64,000 nucleotides of DNA from Clostridia bacterium (lineage in GTDB: Bacteria > Bacillota > Clostridia > Oscillospirales > Acutalibacteraceae). The notes under the pieces are model-generated. The model was not told where the DNA came from. It did not search any database and was given only the letters and a program-made list of their open reading frames with translations. The position numbers and the translations under genes are program-made. Positions 16,643 through 24,784 of this stretch are shown here, in pieces (positions within the stretch are counted from its first letter, which is position 1; each line of letters begins with the position of its first letter). Location: NCBI GenBank assembly GCA_017442225.1, contig JAFSAR010000001.1:16738-80737 (forward strand). Reading direction: 5' to 3'.

Positions 16643-17572
16643 ATGGAACAAAAATCTGCATTTATAACAATTATAGGTAGACCAAACGTTGGTAAATCAT
16701 CTTTGCTAAACAAAATTGTCGGTCAAAAGGTGGCAATCGTGTCGGACAAGCCGCAAACTACACGCACAAAGATTATGGGCGTTGTAACAAACGGGGAAAC
16801 ACAGTTTGTTTTTATTGACACGCCAGGTTTTCACAAGCCGCATAATCTTTTGGGCGACAGTATGATAAAGGCCGTAAAAGACGGTATGAGTGACGTCGAT
16901 GCCGCTGTTTTGGTTGTTGACGCATTCCCTGATTTTAAGCTCGATTTTGAAAATCTACCGCCTGCGGAGCTTGCTTTAATTGAAACTGTCAAGGCAAAAA
17001 AATTAAAATGTATTTTGGTAATAAATAAAATTGATTTACTTAAAGAAAAAGAAGCTTTGTTTGGTATTATAAGCGCGTATTCGCGTCTTTACGATTTTGA
17101 GGCTGTCATTCCGCTTTCGGCAAAAAGCGGTAATGGCGTGGATATTTTGCTTGACGAAATCAACAAATTCGCAAAAACTTCACCGCACTTTTTTGCAAGC
17201 GATGATTTTACCGACCAGCCCGAAAAGGTTATGGTTGCCGAAATGATACGTGAAAAGCTACTTCGCTGTCTTTCAAAAGAAGTACCTCACGGTGTGGCTG
17301 TCGATCTTGAAAAGTTTTATGAAAGCGACACTTCAGATGGCGAACCCGTTTTACACGTTGATGCAGTAATATATTGTGAAAAAGATTCACACAAAGGAAT
17401 TATAATCGGCAAGGGTGGGGAGATGCTTAAACGCATTGGCACATATGCCCGTAAAGATATTGAAAATTTCTTTGGTATAAAAGCATCAGTAAAGCTTTGG
17501 GTAAAGGTAAAAGAAGATTGGCGCAACCGTCAAGGCATTATTCACACATTTGGTTTGGATAACCTTAATTAA
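16643..17572 (+). CDS. era: GTPase Era
   Basis: Essential GTPase that binds the 3' end of 16S rRNA and checkpoints 30S assembly. G1 is GRPNVGKSS, G3 DTPGFHKP, G4 NKID and G5 SAKSG. The C-terminal KH domain follows, with GIIIGKGGEMLKRIG as its GxxG loop. The 309-residue length is a few residues over the norm. The ATG at 16643 has AAGGGTGTGAAAA upstream. Confidence 0.97.
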   Translation: MEQKSAFITIIGRPNVGKSSLLNKIVGQKVAIVSDKPQTTRTKIMGVVTNGETQFVFIDTPGFHKPHNLLGDSMIKAVKDGMSDVDAAVLVVDAFPDFKLDFENLPPAELALIETVKAKKLKCILVINKIDLLKEKEALFGIISAYSRLYDFEAVIPLSAKSGNGVDILLDEINKFAKTSPHFFASDDFTDQPEKVMVAEMIREKLLRCLSKEVPHGVAVDLEKFYESDTSDGEPVLHVDAVIYCEKDSHKGIIIGKGGEMLKRIGTYARKDIENFFGIKASVKLWVKVKEDWRNRQGIIHTFGLDNLN

Positions 17573-17634
17573 CTAAAATTACCTACCATATTATCGACCC
17601 AAATTCTCATAATAAATTTGTGGAGGTTGATAAT

Positions 17635-17796
17635 ATGCAACAAAATAAAGCATGGCTTAAATTTTTAATTACAGGTAATCCAAAGGATTATATGAACTAT
17701 AAAAACAAAGCAACGGAACAAGAAATATATCGAGGTGAGGATACTGCGTATTACGACCGATGGCCTTGTAATAAAGGAAACAACTATAAGGGATAA
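17635..17796 (+). CDS. yqzL: YqzL-like small protein between era and recO
   Basis: A 53-codon reading frame with a strong ribosome site (TGGAGGTTGATAAT). Its residues 7-23 (WLKFLITGNPKDYMNYK) match the YqzL pattern of B. subtilis, also encoded between era and recO: aromatic start, TGN/TGS turn, Y-x-x-Y-K. The YqzL-like part is followed by about 30 extra residues that run 62 bp into recO in another frame, so the end may serve translational coupling. Function unknown in any organism. Short, so confidence comes from position, ribosome site and motif. Confidence 0.7.
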   Translation: MQQNKAWLKFLITGNPKDYMNYKNKATEQEIYRGEDTAYYDRWPCNKGNNYKG

Positions 17797-18478
17797 TGAC
17801 CGAATGATTACCATTATCACGCGTGATATGGGTGTCATAACAGCCTTTGTAAGAGGTGTAAAAAGCTTTAAGAGCAAACGTGGCTCTGCTACGAGCTTGC
17901 TTAGCTTTTCAAACTTTAACCTTGAGTCAAAAGGCGATACATATACAGTACTTGAGGCCTCCGTAAACAAAATGTTTTTTGGCGCGGGCAGTGATATTGT
18001 GACACTTTCTATCGCACAGTATTTTTGTGAGCTATGTAATATTTTTCGTCCTGTTGAAAATGAATCAGAAGAATTTTTACGCCTCGTTTTAAATTCCTTG
18101 CATTTTTTAACCGAAAACAAACGCAGTCCCGAGCTTATAAAAGCAATTACCGAACTGCGTGTTGCAGTAATCGCTGGCTATGCTCCAAATCTTGTGGCTT
18201 GTGACGGTTGCGGCGAATTTGAAGATGCCGTTATGTATTTCAAACTTGATGACGGCACACTTTATTGTAGTAACTGTCGCAAAGAAAACTGTGTATCCAT
18301 CACACTGACTGTATTGCAGGCAATGCGACATATTGTCTATTCAAAATTTGAACAGCTTTATTCTTTTGAAATACCCGAAACCGCCGCAAAAGAACTTTCA
18401 ATTTTAACCGAACGATATGTTACATATCAGACCGAGCATAAATTTACAACCCTTGAATTTTTAAGAGGAATTATTTAA
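17735..18478 (+). CDS. recO: DNA repair protein RecO
   Basis: Loads RecA on SSB-coated single-stranded DNA with RecR and anneals strands. The OB-fold N-terminus (about 10-80, DGLVIKETTIRDNDRMITI), a helical part and the zinc site C-D-G-C ... C-S-N-C (about 155-185) are visible in 247 residues. The only classical start that keeps the whole OB fold is GTG at 17735, inside the yqzL frame; it has a poor separate ribosome site, which suggests reinitiation after yqzL. mutS2 starts with no gap after the stop. Confidence 0.93.
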   Translation: MRILRITTDGLVIKETTIRDNDRMITIITRDMGVITAFVRGVKSFKSKRGSATSLLSFSNFNLESKGDTYTVLEASVNKMFFGAGSDIVTLSIAQYFCELCNIFRPVENESEEFLRLVLNSLHFLTENKRSPELIKAITELRVAVIAGYAPNLVACDGCGEFEDAVMYFKLDDGTLYCSNCRKENCVSITLTVLQAMRHIVYSKFEQLYSFEIPETAAKELSILTERYVTYQTEHKFTTLEFLRGII

Positions 18479-20869
18479 ATGAAATATGATATTTTAAAAC
18501 ACGCAAAAACGCTTGAACTTGATGCAGTACTGCAAAAGTTGGCGGCTGAAACCGCAAGTGAAGATGCGTACAACAATGCGCTTAACATTGTTCCTGATAC
18601 CAATATAAATATTGTAAAACAAAACTTGGCCGAAACAGAATCGGCTTATTTACTCATTTCTAAATTTACTTCACCGTCGTTTGGCAGCGCGGTTAATATA
18701 TCGGGCAGTTTATCACGCGCGGCTTTGGGCGCTACACTTACAGCAGGGGAATTACTTAAAATTGCAAACACATTGCGAGTAATACGCACTGTACGCGCTT
18801 GGAAGGACAATTCGTCTGCCGAAAAGGAAACCGCCATTGATTATCTTTTTAACGCATTGACACCTAACAAATTTTTAGAAGAAAAAATTTATTTTTGCAT
18901 TAAGTCTGAAGATGAAATTGCCGACACCGCTTCAAGCGCACTTGCAGATATTCGCCGTAAGATTACCTCAAAAAGCGCTAAAATACGCGAAAATCTTGAT
19001 AAGATAGTTCGCGGACAGCTTTCAAAATATTTACAGGATACCATTATCACGCAACGTGACGGTCGGTTTGTTGTACCATTAAAAGCCGAGCATAAGGGTG
19101 AAATTTCAGGTATTATTCACGATACATCATCAAGCGGTTCTACATTATTTATTGAACCGATGTCCGTTGTAGAAGTTAATAATGAAATACGAGTATTAAA
19201 ATCTAAAGAAATTGACGAAATCAATCGCATCCTATCCGAGCTTTCTGCCACCTGCGCAGAATTTGCCGATAGCATAAAACAGTCATATAATGCGCTTGTT
19301 GAACTTGATTTAATTTTTGCCAAGGCAAAACTCGCTTATAAAATGGGCGCAATTATGCCCAAAATTAACGATAAAGGCTTTATTTACTTAAAACGGGCCA
19401 GACACCCACTTATAAACCAAAAGGCTGTAGTACCAATTACGGTAACACTGGGTGGGGATTATGACACACTTATAATCACAGGCCCTAACACAGGCGGCAA
19501 AACTGTAGCGCTTAAAACATCTGGTCTTATGTGCCTTATGGCTATGTGCGGACTTATGATTCCGTGTGATGATAACAGTGAGATTGCTGTATTTAATAAA
19601 ATTTATGCCGATATTGGCGATGAACAAAGTATCGAACAGTCACTTTCTACTTTTTCTTCTCATATGGTAAATATCATATCAATCCTTGAGGATTGTGACA
19701 GTAATTCACTCGTATTATTTGATGAGCTTTGCGCAGGTACCGACCCTATAGAAGGTGCCGCTCTTGCAAAATCAATTCTCATGACACTTTTAAAAAAAGG
19801 TGTAAAAACCGTTACTACAACTCATTATCCCGAACTTAAGGCATATGCGCTTGATGCCGATAGGGTAGAGAACGCAAGCTGTGAGTTTGACGTTTCAACA
19901 CTTAAGCCAACCTATAATTTAATTATAGGTCAGCCAGGTCGCTCGAATGCTTTCGCAATTTCAAAAAGACTGGGACTCGATGAAAATATAATTTCACTTG
20001 CGAGCAAACAACTTACAGAAGATGATTTACGATTTGAAAATGTTGTAGCAAGTCTTGAAAAAGCGAGACAAGATGCCGAGCGTGACCGACAGGAAATTTC
20101 AAAAATGCGTACTCAGATGCTCGAAAGCAAAAAACGCAGTGAACAAGCCGAACACGATTTTAAACTTAAACAGGACAAACTTATGGAGCAGGCTCGTGAA
20201 AAAGCCTCGTCTATAATAGAAAGTACGCGCTATAAATCAAGTCTGTTACTTAACGAGCTTGAGGAAATGAAAAAACAGCTCAACGCACAAAATGCTACAC
20301 AAAACGTAGATAAAGCTCGTCGAGATTATAAAAGCTCACTACAACAAATGGAAGATACCGCCAATCCCGTTATTGAAAATAACAGTGACGATGGACTTAA
20401 AAAAGCGCCAAAGGTGAATGATATTGTTATTCTAACAGCATTTAACCGCGACGCTACCGTCGTAAAGGTAGAGGAGGACAAAAAACGTCTTTACGTTATG
20501 TCAGGCTCTATGAAGATGTGGGTGGGCTTTGATGAGTGCAGACACAAAAAATCCAACGCTCCATCAACCGAAGCCCCTAAGTCACGAAAAGTATCGGGGG
20601 TTACGTCACGAGCCGACCGTAATGTAAGCGGTGAAATTGATATACGTGGTCTTGCTACTGACGAAGCGCTGTTAGAGCTTGATAAATACATCGATGAGGC
20701 GGTTTTGGCAGGAATAGGTACAATTACTATAATTCACGGAAAAGGCACAGGAACGCTTCGTAAGAATGTGCAAGCGCATCTGCGCCACCACAGAAATATT
20801 AAAACCTTCCGCGTAGGACTTTTCGGCGAAGGTGAAAACGGTGTAACTATTGCAGAGATATCTGACTAA
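18479..20869 (+). CDS. mutS2: Endonuclease MutS2
   Basis: MutS paralogue without mismatch-recognition domains. It suppresses homologous recombination and, in B. subtilis, splits collided ribosomes. The 796 residues contain the core/lever helices, Walker A GPNTGGKT (about 338), the Walker B/ABC-type block LVLFDELCAGTDP, a long Lys/Glu/Gln-rich coiled coil (about 520-625) and a C-terminal Smr nuclease domain beginning DIRGLATDEAL with the HGKGTGTLR loop. Last gene of the operon, followed by a terminator. Confidence 0.96.
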   Translation: MKYDILKHAKTLELDAVLQKLAAETASEDAYNNALNIVPDTNINIVKQNLAETESAYLLISKFTSPSFGSAVNISGSLSRAALGATLTAGELLKIANTLRVIRTVRAWKDNSSAEKETAIDYLFNALTPNKFLEEKIYFCIKSEDEIADTASSALADIRRKITSKSAKIRENLDKIVRGQLSKYLQDTIITQRDGRFVVPLKAEHKGEISGIIHDTSSSGSTLFIEPMSVVEVNNEIRVLKSKEIDEINRILSELSATCAEFADSIKQSYNALVELDLIFAKAKLAYKMGAIMPKINDKGFIYLKRARHPLINQKAVVPITVTLGGDYDTLIITGPNTGGKTVALKTSGLMCLMAMCGLMIPCDDNSEIAVFNKIYADIGDEQSIEQSLSTFSSHMVNIISILEDCDSNSLVLFDELCAGTDPIEGAALAKSILMTLLKKGVKTVTTTHYPELKAYALDADRVENASCEFDVSTLKPTYNLIIGQPGRSNAFAISKRLGLDENIISLASKQLTEDDLRFENVVASLEKARQDAERDRQEISKMRTQMLESKKRSEQAEHDFKLKQDKLMEQAREKASSIIESTRYKSSLLLNELEEMKKQLNAQNATQNVDKARRDYKSSLQQMEDTANPVIENNSDDGLKKAPKVNDIVILTAFNRDATVVKVEEDKKRLYVMSGSMKMWVGFDECRHKKSNAPSTEAPKSRKVSGVTSRADRNVSGEIDIRGLATDEALLELDKYIDEAVLAGIGTITIIHGKGTGTLRKNVQAHLRHHRNIKTFRVGLFGEGENGVTIAEISD

Positions 20870-20874
20870 TCAAA

Positions 20875-20901
20875 AAAGACAGGGTAAAATACCCTGTCTT
20901 T
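20875..20901. terminator. Bidirectional terminator between mutS2 and the LURP-one gene
   Basis: An 11-bp perfect inverted repeat AAAGACAGGGT (20875-20885 with 20891-20901), 5-nt loop, T run on the right and A run on the left, placed between two convergent genes. Confidence 0.85.
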
Positions 20902-21373
20902 AATTTCTCCTCGAACACTTTTCAGCATCAATAGCAAGGACTAACATTAGTGCATTTAATGCGTCTTGCGGATTATAAACCTCTATAGAATATGTATCGG
21001 TCCAATTAAAAAGTTCTTTTGATACAGTGGCAACACCCGCGCCGTTAGAGTCAATTATCTGATAATCCCACTCAAAAAAGTCGCCCTGAATATGCCAGCC
21101 ATTGCAATCAATGTTGTATCTTGGCCTAAAGAATGAAAATTCCTTACTGATACAGCCAATATATCGGTCACCGTAATACATTTCAAATTTAGGCAACCAA
21201 GTTATAATTTTTTCCTTTACGGTACCAACCTCATAACCGTTTACGTCAAATATCTTTAAGCAATGTCCCCAAGAAAATTGTCCTTTTACGACATATACAA
21301 TATTTCCATATTCATCAAAAATATCATAGCTATCAAACCACGAAAAAAATCTTTGCTTAAATAATAGTTTCAT
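20900..21373 (-). CDS. LURP-one-related (tubby-like fold) protein
   Basis: A 157-residue protein resembling the LURP-one-related/DUF567 family, which folds as a tubby-like beta barrel around a central helix. It has repeated strand pairs with aromatic turns (FFSWFDSYDIFDEYGNIVY, DRYIGCISKEFSFFRP, WDYQIIDSNG) and a hydrophobic C-terminal helix (ALNALMLVLAIDA). Bacterial members have no established function. The ATG at 21373 follows AAAGAGGC; an earlier start would lie in the adjacent palindromic repeat. It may be cotranscribed with the SDR gene 90 bp upstream. Confidence 0.78.
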   Translation of the reverse strand: MKLLFKQRFFSWFDSYDIFDEYGNIVYVVKGQFSWGHCLKIFDVNGYEVGTVKEKIITWLPKFEMYYGDRYIGCISKEFSFFRPRYNIDCNGWHIQGDFFEWDYQIIDSNGAGVATVSKELFNWTDTYSIEVYNPQDALNALMLVLAIDAEKCSRRN

Positions 21374-21387
21374 AAAAAGCCTCTTTC

Positions 21388-21455
21388 GGACGTGCATTGC
21401 ACGTCCCTACATAGTGAGTCTATCGATTTATCGTAGGGGCGACCATTGGCCGTCC
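21388..21455. repeat. Palindromic intergenic repeat (REP/MITE-like), 68 bp
   Basis: Two hairpins in a row, GGACGTGC-att-GCACGTCC and the imperfect GGGCGACC-att-GGCCGTCC, joined by CTAC ... GTAG around an AT-rich 22-bp core. The whole is one nested palindrome. The TAGGGGCGACCATTGG wording is one I associate with dispersed repeats in Clostridial genomes. Only one copy is in the window. It lies between fabG and the LURP-one gene and would be transcribed with them. Confidence 0.75.
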
Positions 21456-21463
21456 TTAAATTT

Positions 21464-22198
21464 TTACATCACATATCCGCCGTTTACACCAAGCACCTGA
21501 CCCGTTATATAGTCGGCGCCCTCGGATGCTAAAAACAATGCTGTTTCAGCTACATCTTCGGCATTACCCATACGGCCGAGTGGAATATCTTCTACAAAAG
21601 CGTTAAGGTCTTCTACGCTTATATTAGAGTTCATACTTGTATCAATAAGACCGGGTGCAATACAGTTAACTGTAATACCGCTTGGCGCAAGCTCCTTTGC
21701 AAGAGCTTTTGTAAGACCTATAACACCTGCCTTTGCCGCAGAATAAGCAACCTCACACGATGCACCGACTTGACCCCACATAGATGAAATATTTATAATT
21801 TTACCGCTCTTTTGATTAACCATCGTCGGTGTAACAGATTTACAACAATTATACACACCTTTTAAGTTAATATCAAAAATACGGTCAGAGTCGAACTCAT
21901 CAGTATCGGTAATAAGACCGTTGTGCGCAACACCTGCGTTATTGATTAGTATATCAACGGCGCCGAATTTGTAAACCGCTTCTTTTATCAAAATATCCGT
22001 TTCTAATTTATTTGTTACATTTACCTTAATCGGCATAACACAATAACCTTGAGAGGATAGGGAAGAGGAGAGCATCTTTGCAAGCTGATAGGAATCGTTA
22101 TATCCAATAACAACATTAAAACCCTTTCTCGCAAACAAAATCGCCATAGCAGCGCCAATGCCCTTAGATGCGCCTGTAATTACTACTGTCTTTTTCAT
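21464..22198 (-). CDS. fabG: 3-oxoacyl-ACP reductase-like SDR (FabG family)
   Basis: NAD(P)H-dependent reductase of the classical SDR fold, 244 residues. Cofactor motif TGASKGIG, NNAG block ILINNAGVAHNG, catalytic Ser in NISSMWGQ and YSAAK (YxxxK), then the ITVNCIAPG strand and the C-terminal GADYITGQVLGVNGGY typical of FabG. It is not beside other fatty-acid genes, so it may reduce another beta-keto or secondary-alcohol substrate. The ATG at 22198 follows GAGGTGTTTT, and a TATAAT lies upstream (22235-22230, minus). Confidence 0.88.
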   Translation of the reverse strand: MKKTVVITGASKGIGAAMAILFARKGFNVVIGYNDSYQLAKMLSSSLSSQGYCVMPIKVNVTNKLETDILIKEAVYKFGAVDILINNAGVAHNGLITDTDEFDSDRIFDINLKGVYNCCKSVTPTMVNQKSGKIINISSMWGQVGASCEVAYSAAKAGVIGLTKALAKELAPSGITVNCIAPGLIDTSMNSNISVEDLNAFVEDIPLGRMGNAEDVAETALFLASEGADYITGQVLGVNGGYVM

Positions 22199-22280
22199 AT
22201 ATAAAACACCTCACAGATTTATTAAAATAATTATACCATAAAAAATTATTTTTTAAAGGGGTAATTTACAATAAATTGTG

Positions 22281-22460
22281 GTTTACATAAAGTGCTCATC
22301 AATACATTTTGTGTGGTTTACATAATAAGTTTACATAAAACTTTAAAAGGTTACAAAATTGTAGTTGACATAAAATTATATTTATAGTATAACTAATAAG
22401 CGACTTTTTAAGTCGGCATTGGTTTTGTGCGCCATAATTGCATAAGGACAGTTTACATAA
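22281..22460 (+). repeat. Five GTTTACATAA repeats upstream of spoIIM-xerD
   Basis: The 370-bp gap between fabG and spoIIM holds GTTTACATAA at 22281, 22316, 22329 and 22451, plus GTTGACATAA at 22364. The first four steps are 35, 13 and 35 bp, so pairs repeat with a 48-bp period. The reverse complement, TTATGTAAAC, equals the XerD-binding half of the B. subtilis dif site as I remember it. The GTTGACATAA copy supplies the -35 of the promoter. No full dif site (with a XerC arm) is visible. No gene seen in the gap. Confidence 0.7.
22365..22393 (+). promoter_or_regulatory. Promoter for spoIIM-xerD
   Basis: TTGACA (22365-22370) and TATAAC (22388-22393) with 17 bp between. Transcription would begin near 22400, giving a leader of about 165 nt with a small GCGACTT/AAGTCGG hairpin (about 22402-22417) and the fifth repeat copy. 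Confidence 0.65.
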
Positions 22461-22567
22461 AACAATAGAGTCACTATATATAGATATTACTTCTTATATC
22501 GTTGCAAAATATAGTAGAACATATCTTGTCCGTAAGTCTCATATAATGTCTTAAAGGAGATGTTATA

Positions 22568-23197
22568 ATGAGAAAAGGAATTATAGTAAATTTAAAGCGC
22601 TTTAAGGTGCTTGATTATGTAACCCTTAACAAGATTTTTCTTATGTTGTGCATGTTATTTATAGCGGGTATAGCAGTAGGCTCTGCAGTGTTTAACAAGA
22701 ACAATTGGCTATCTGACACAGCCGAGATGTTTTTTAACCATTACATAAGCATACATACTGACGCTAACTTTTTAAAAAAACTATGTGTTTGCTTTTTGTC
22801 GTATCTTTTTGTTTTAATTTTTTATTTTTTGTCAGGCACTTCAATACTCGGTGTCGCGGTCACACCCTTTATAACGGTATGGCAGGGGATATTGTTTGGC
22901 GCAGTATCGTCATATTTGTATTGGTCGCACGGGCTTAGCGGTATCGCTTTTAATGCGATAATACTTATTCCGCCTGCGGTGATTTTTACCGTTTGCTGCT
23001 TTTTTGCAGCGCGATACGCTATTGATTTTTCACTTTCGACAGCACGGCTGACACTGCCGCGTAGCAAACCTGCAAGCCTTTATATTAACTTTAAAAACTA
23101 TTGCGTTAAATACCTGATTTTTATTGGCATTTTACTTATTTGCGCAACACTTGAAATTATACTTAACTTATTATTTTTAAATTTTTTTAACTTTTAA
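22568..23197 (+). CDS. spoIIM: Stage II sporulation protein M-like membrane protein
   Basis: Resembles SpoIIM/DUF95, part of the SpoIIDMP machine that thins septal peptidoglycan and drives engulfment. Its 209 residues have about five hydrophobic segments: a first near 23-45 (FLMLCMLFIAGIAVGSAVF), others near 75-95, 100-120, 140-160 and 185-205. The GVAVTPFITVWQGILFGAVSSY stretch fits the family core. A ribosome site AAAGGAGATG precedes the ATG. Clostridia often keep spoIIM next to xerD, as here. Annotated from topology, core motif and context. Confidence 0.8.
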   Translation: MRKGIIVNLKRFKVLDYVTLNKIFLMLCMLFIAGIAVGSAVFNKNNWLSDTAEMFFNHYISIHTDANFLKKLCVCFLSYLFVLIFYFLSGTSILGVAVTPFITVWQGILFGAVSSYLYWSHGLSGIAFNAIILIPPAVIFTVCCFFAARYAIDFSLSTARLTLPRSKPASLYINFKNYCVKYLIFIGILLICATLEIILNLLFLNFFNF

Positions 23198-23215
23198 CAC
23201 AGGAGGTGAGTAAGT

Positions 23216-24106
23216 ATGAGTAATGAATGCTTAGAGCTGTTTAAAAATTATCTTGTATCAACTAAAAAATGCTCTAAAAACACTTTGGACGCGTATTTGC
23301 GCGACGTTAATCAATTCTTACTCTACTGCTCGCAAAACGGCGCTAAAAGCATAGAAAAGGTTAATGAGAATTATATTACTAAATATATTGAGTACTTGAC
23401 TTTTATCGGTAAGTCTGATGCTACAAAAACAAGAACAGTAGCCTCACTTCATTCCTATTTTAGTTTTTTGGTTGCGAACGGCACTATTTCGTCTGACCCC
23501 ACCAAAGATATCAAAGGACCAAAAACTGCGCGAAAGATACCGGACGTGCTTGATTCTAAAGAGATTATGCTGTTGCTTTCACAGCCCAAAAGCAATGATT
23601 ATAAGAGTATTCGCGATAAGGCAATGCTTGAGCTACTGTATGCGACAGGTATTAAGGTATCAGAGCTTATCGAACTTACCGTAAGCGACGTAAATCTGCA
23701 AATCGGCATTATACATATGCACAACAGCAAGCATGAGCGCATTGTACCGCTTTATCCTGCGGCTACAAAGCACCTTTCCGAGTATTGCACCATAGCTCGA
23801 CCTGCGCTTGTTCAAAACAGCGCAGAGGAAAGGTTGTTTACCAATATGAATGGACAACCTATGTCACGTCAGGGCTTTTGGAAAATTATAAAACATTACG
23901 CGGAAAAGGCGGGTATAAAAAAGGATATTACACCGCACACGTTGCGTCATTCATTTGCAGCTCACTTGCTTGAAAACGGGGCGCAGCTTAAGGATATAAA
24001 GGATATGCTCGGTCACTCCGATATATCATCAACGCAAATCTACGCGCAACTAATCAAAAGCAAATACGTGCAGTCATACGCAAAATTTCATCCGTTTGCA
24101 AAATAA
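23216..24106 (+). CDS. xerD: XerD-like tyrosine recombinase with Lys in place of catalytic Arg I
   Basis: Site-specific recombinase for chromosome dimer resolution at dif; in B. subtilis XerD also unloads SMC near the terminus. The 296 residues comprise an N-terminal SAM-like DNA-binding domain (about 1-95) and a catalytic domain with H241-x2-R244 (HTLRHS), H267 (LGHSDI) and nucleophile Y276 (STQIYAQL). Where the first catalytic Arg is expected (ATGLRVSEL in E. coli XerD), the sequence reads ATGIKVSEL, so K147. The beta-hairpin Lys region is also shortened (NSKHER). AGGAGGTGAG precedes the ATG. Recombinase activity is therefore likely but open. Confidence 0.88.
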   Translation: MSNECLELFKNYLVSTKKCSKNTLDAYLRDVNQFLLYCSQNGAKSIEKVNENYITKYIEYLTFIGKSDATKTRTVASLHSYFSFLVANGTISSDPTKDIKGPKTARKIPDVLDSKEIMLLLSQPKSNDYKSIRDKAMLELLYATGIKVSELIELTVSDVNLQIGIIHMHNSKHERIVPLYPAATKHLSEYCTIARPALVQNSAEERLFTNMNGQPMSRQGFWKIIKHYAEKAGIKKDITPHTLRHSFAAHLLENGAQLKDIKDMLGHSDISSTQIYAQLIKSKYVQSYAKFHPFAK

Positions 24107-24143
24107 AAGCACAACTCTAAATTATAATGAGTTTGTGCTTTTT
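24105..24143 (+). terminator. Intrinsic terminator after xerD
   Basis: AAAAGCACAACTC (24105-24117) pairs with GAGTTTGTGCTTTTT (24129-24143) with one bulged base, ending in a T run that directly follows the xerD stop. Confidence 0.8.
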
Positions 24144-24784
24144 GTTTAAGTATATTATAGCAGGGAATTAAACAAAACAGATTATTTGCGAAATAAAAGC
24201 AACCCTCAAAATCTAATTGCCAATTATACAAAATGAATATTTTGTATAATTGAGGGTAGTGGTTAAAAGGTGCTGATATAGGTTTTGGGCGGTTTTGTCG
24301 CCCTTTTGCACAAAACATACTATTTGCATAATTTTTATTTTTCGTAGATACATTTTGATATATTATAAAGAATTGTTAATATTTTTGTGTTAAAGTTGCG
24401 TTTCTGTTTTTTGCAAATATATTTTGTTTCTGCAAAAAAATCTCATCGAATAATTTTTTCTCAAACGATACATTGTTTGCCAGAAAAATTTCTATTCGAT
24501 GAGAAGCGTCGTATTTTTTTGCTAATATACTTAAAATTATTGTTTTGGTAACAATTTAGTTAAATAATTGCGTTGGTAAGGAAAGTTTTATTAAGATAAC
24601 GAGTTCTTGGCAAACTCAAAAATTTGTTATCTTAATGAATTAATTTTTCGATATGGTTTCACTATGTCACCTAATATTCTGTGTCTTAATCTGGTCATAT
24701 CGTTTGTTACTAACTGTTACAAGATTTAAAGCAGCATCACATATTTTTGTTAAACATTTAACAATATATTTATGCCGCTTTAAA
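24144..24784. other. Hairpin-dense non-coding region between xerD and the ZIP transporter
   Basis: About 640 bp with no credible gene on either strand. Inverted repeats read directly: 24221-24234/24239-24252 (14 bp perfect, flanked by ACCCT/AGGGT); 24287-24291/24299-24303; 24407-24415/24431-24439 (TTTTTTGCA); 24441-24452/24493-24504 (TCTCATCGAATA, 12 bp perfect, with a partly paired interior); 24590-24600/24626-24636 (ATTAAGATAAC) enclosing GAGTT/AACTC; 24649-24655/24696-24702 (CGATATG); and 24725-24737/24772-24784 (13 bp, one mismatch) enclosing TTGTTAAA/TTTAACAA. The last ends at the ZIP stop and may serve as its transcript end. It could be a structured RNA, a set of decayed palindromic repeats, or a protein-binding region. 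Confidence 0.6.

Noticed and set aside
22281..22460. CRISPR array
   Set aside because: Repeats are only 10 bp, spacers unequal (3-77 bp), and there are no cas genes.
22281..22460. Complete dif site
   Set aside because: Only XerD-arm-like halves are seen; no XerC arm such as ACTTCCTA is found at the right distance from any copy.
24088..24318. 76-residue minus-strand frame behind xerD
   Set aside because: It covers the xerD terminator and the first hairpin of the non-coding region, repeats its own ends because of the inverted repeat, and has no ribosome site.
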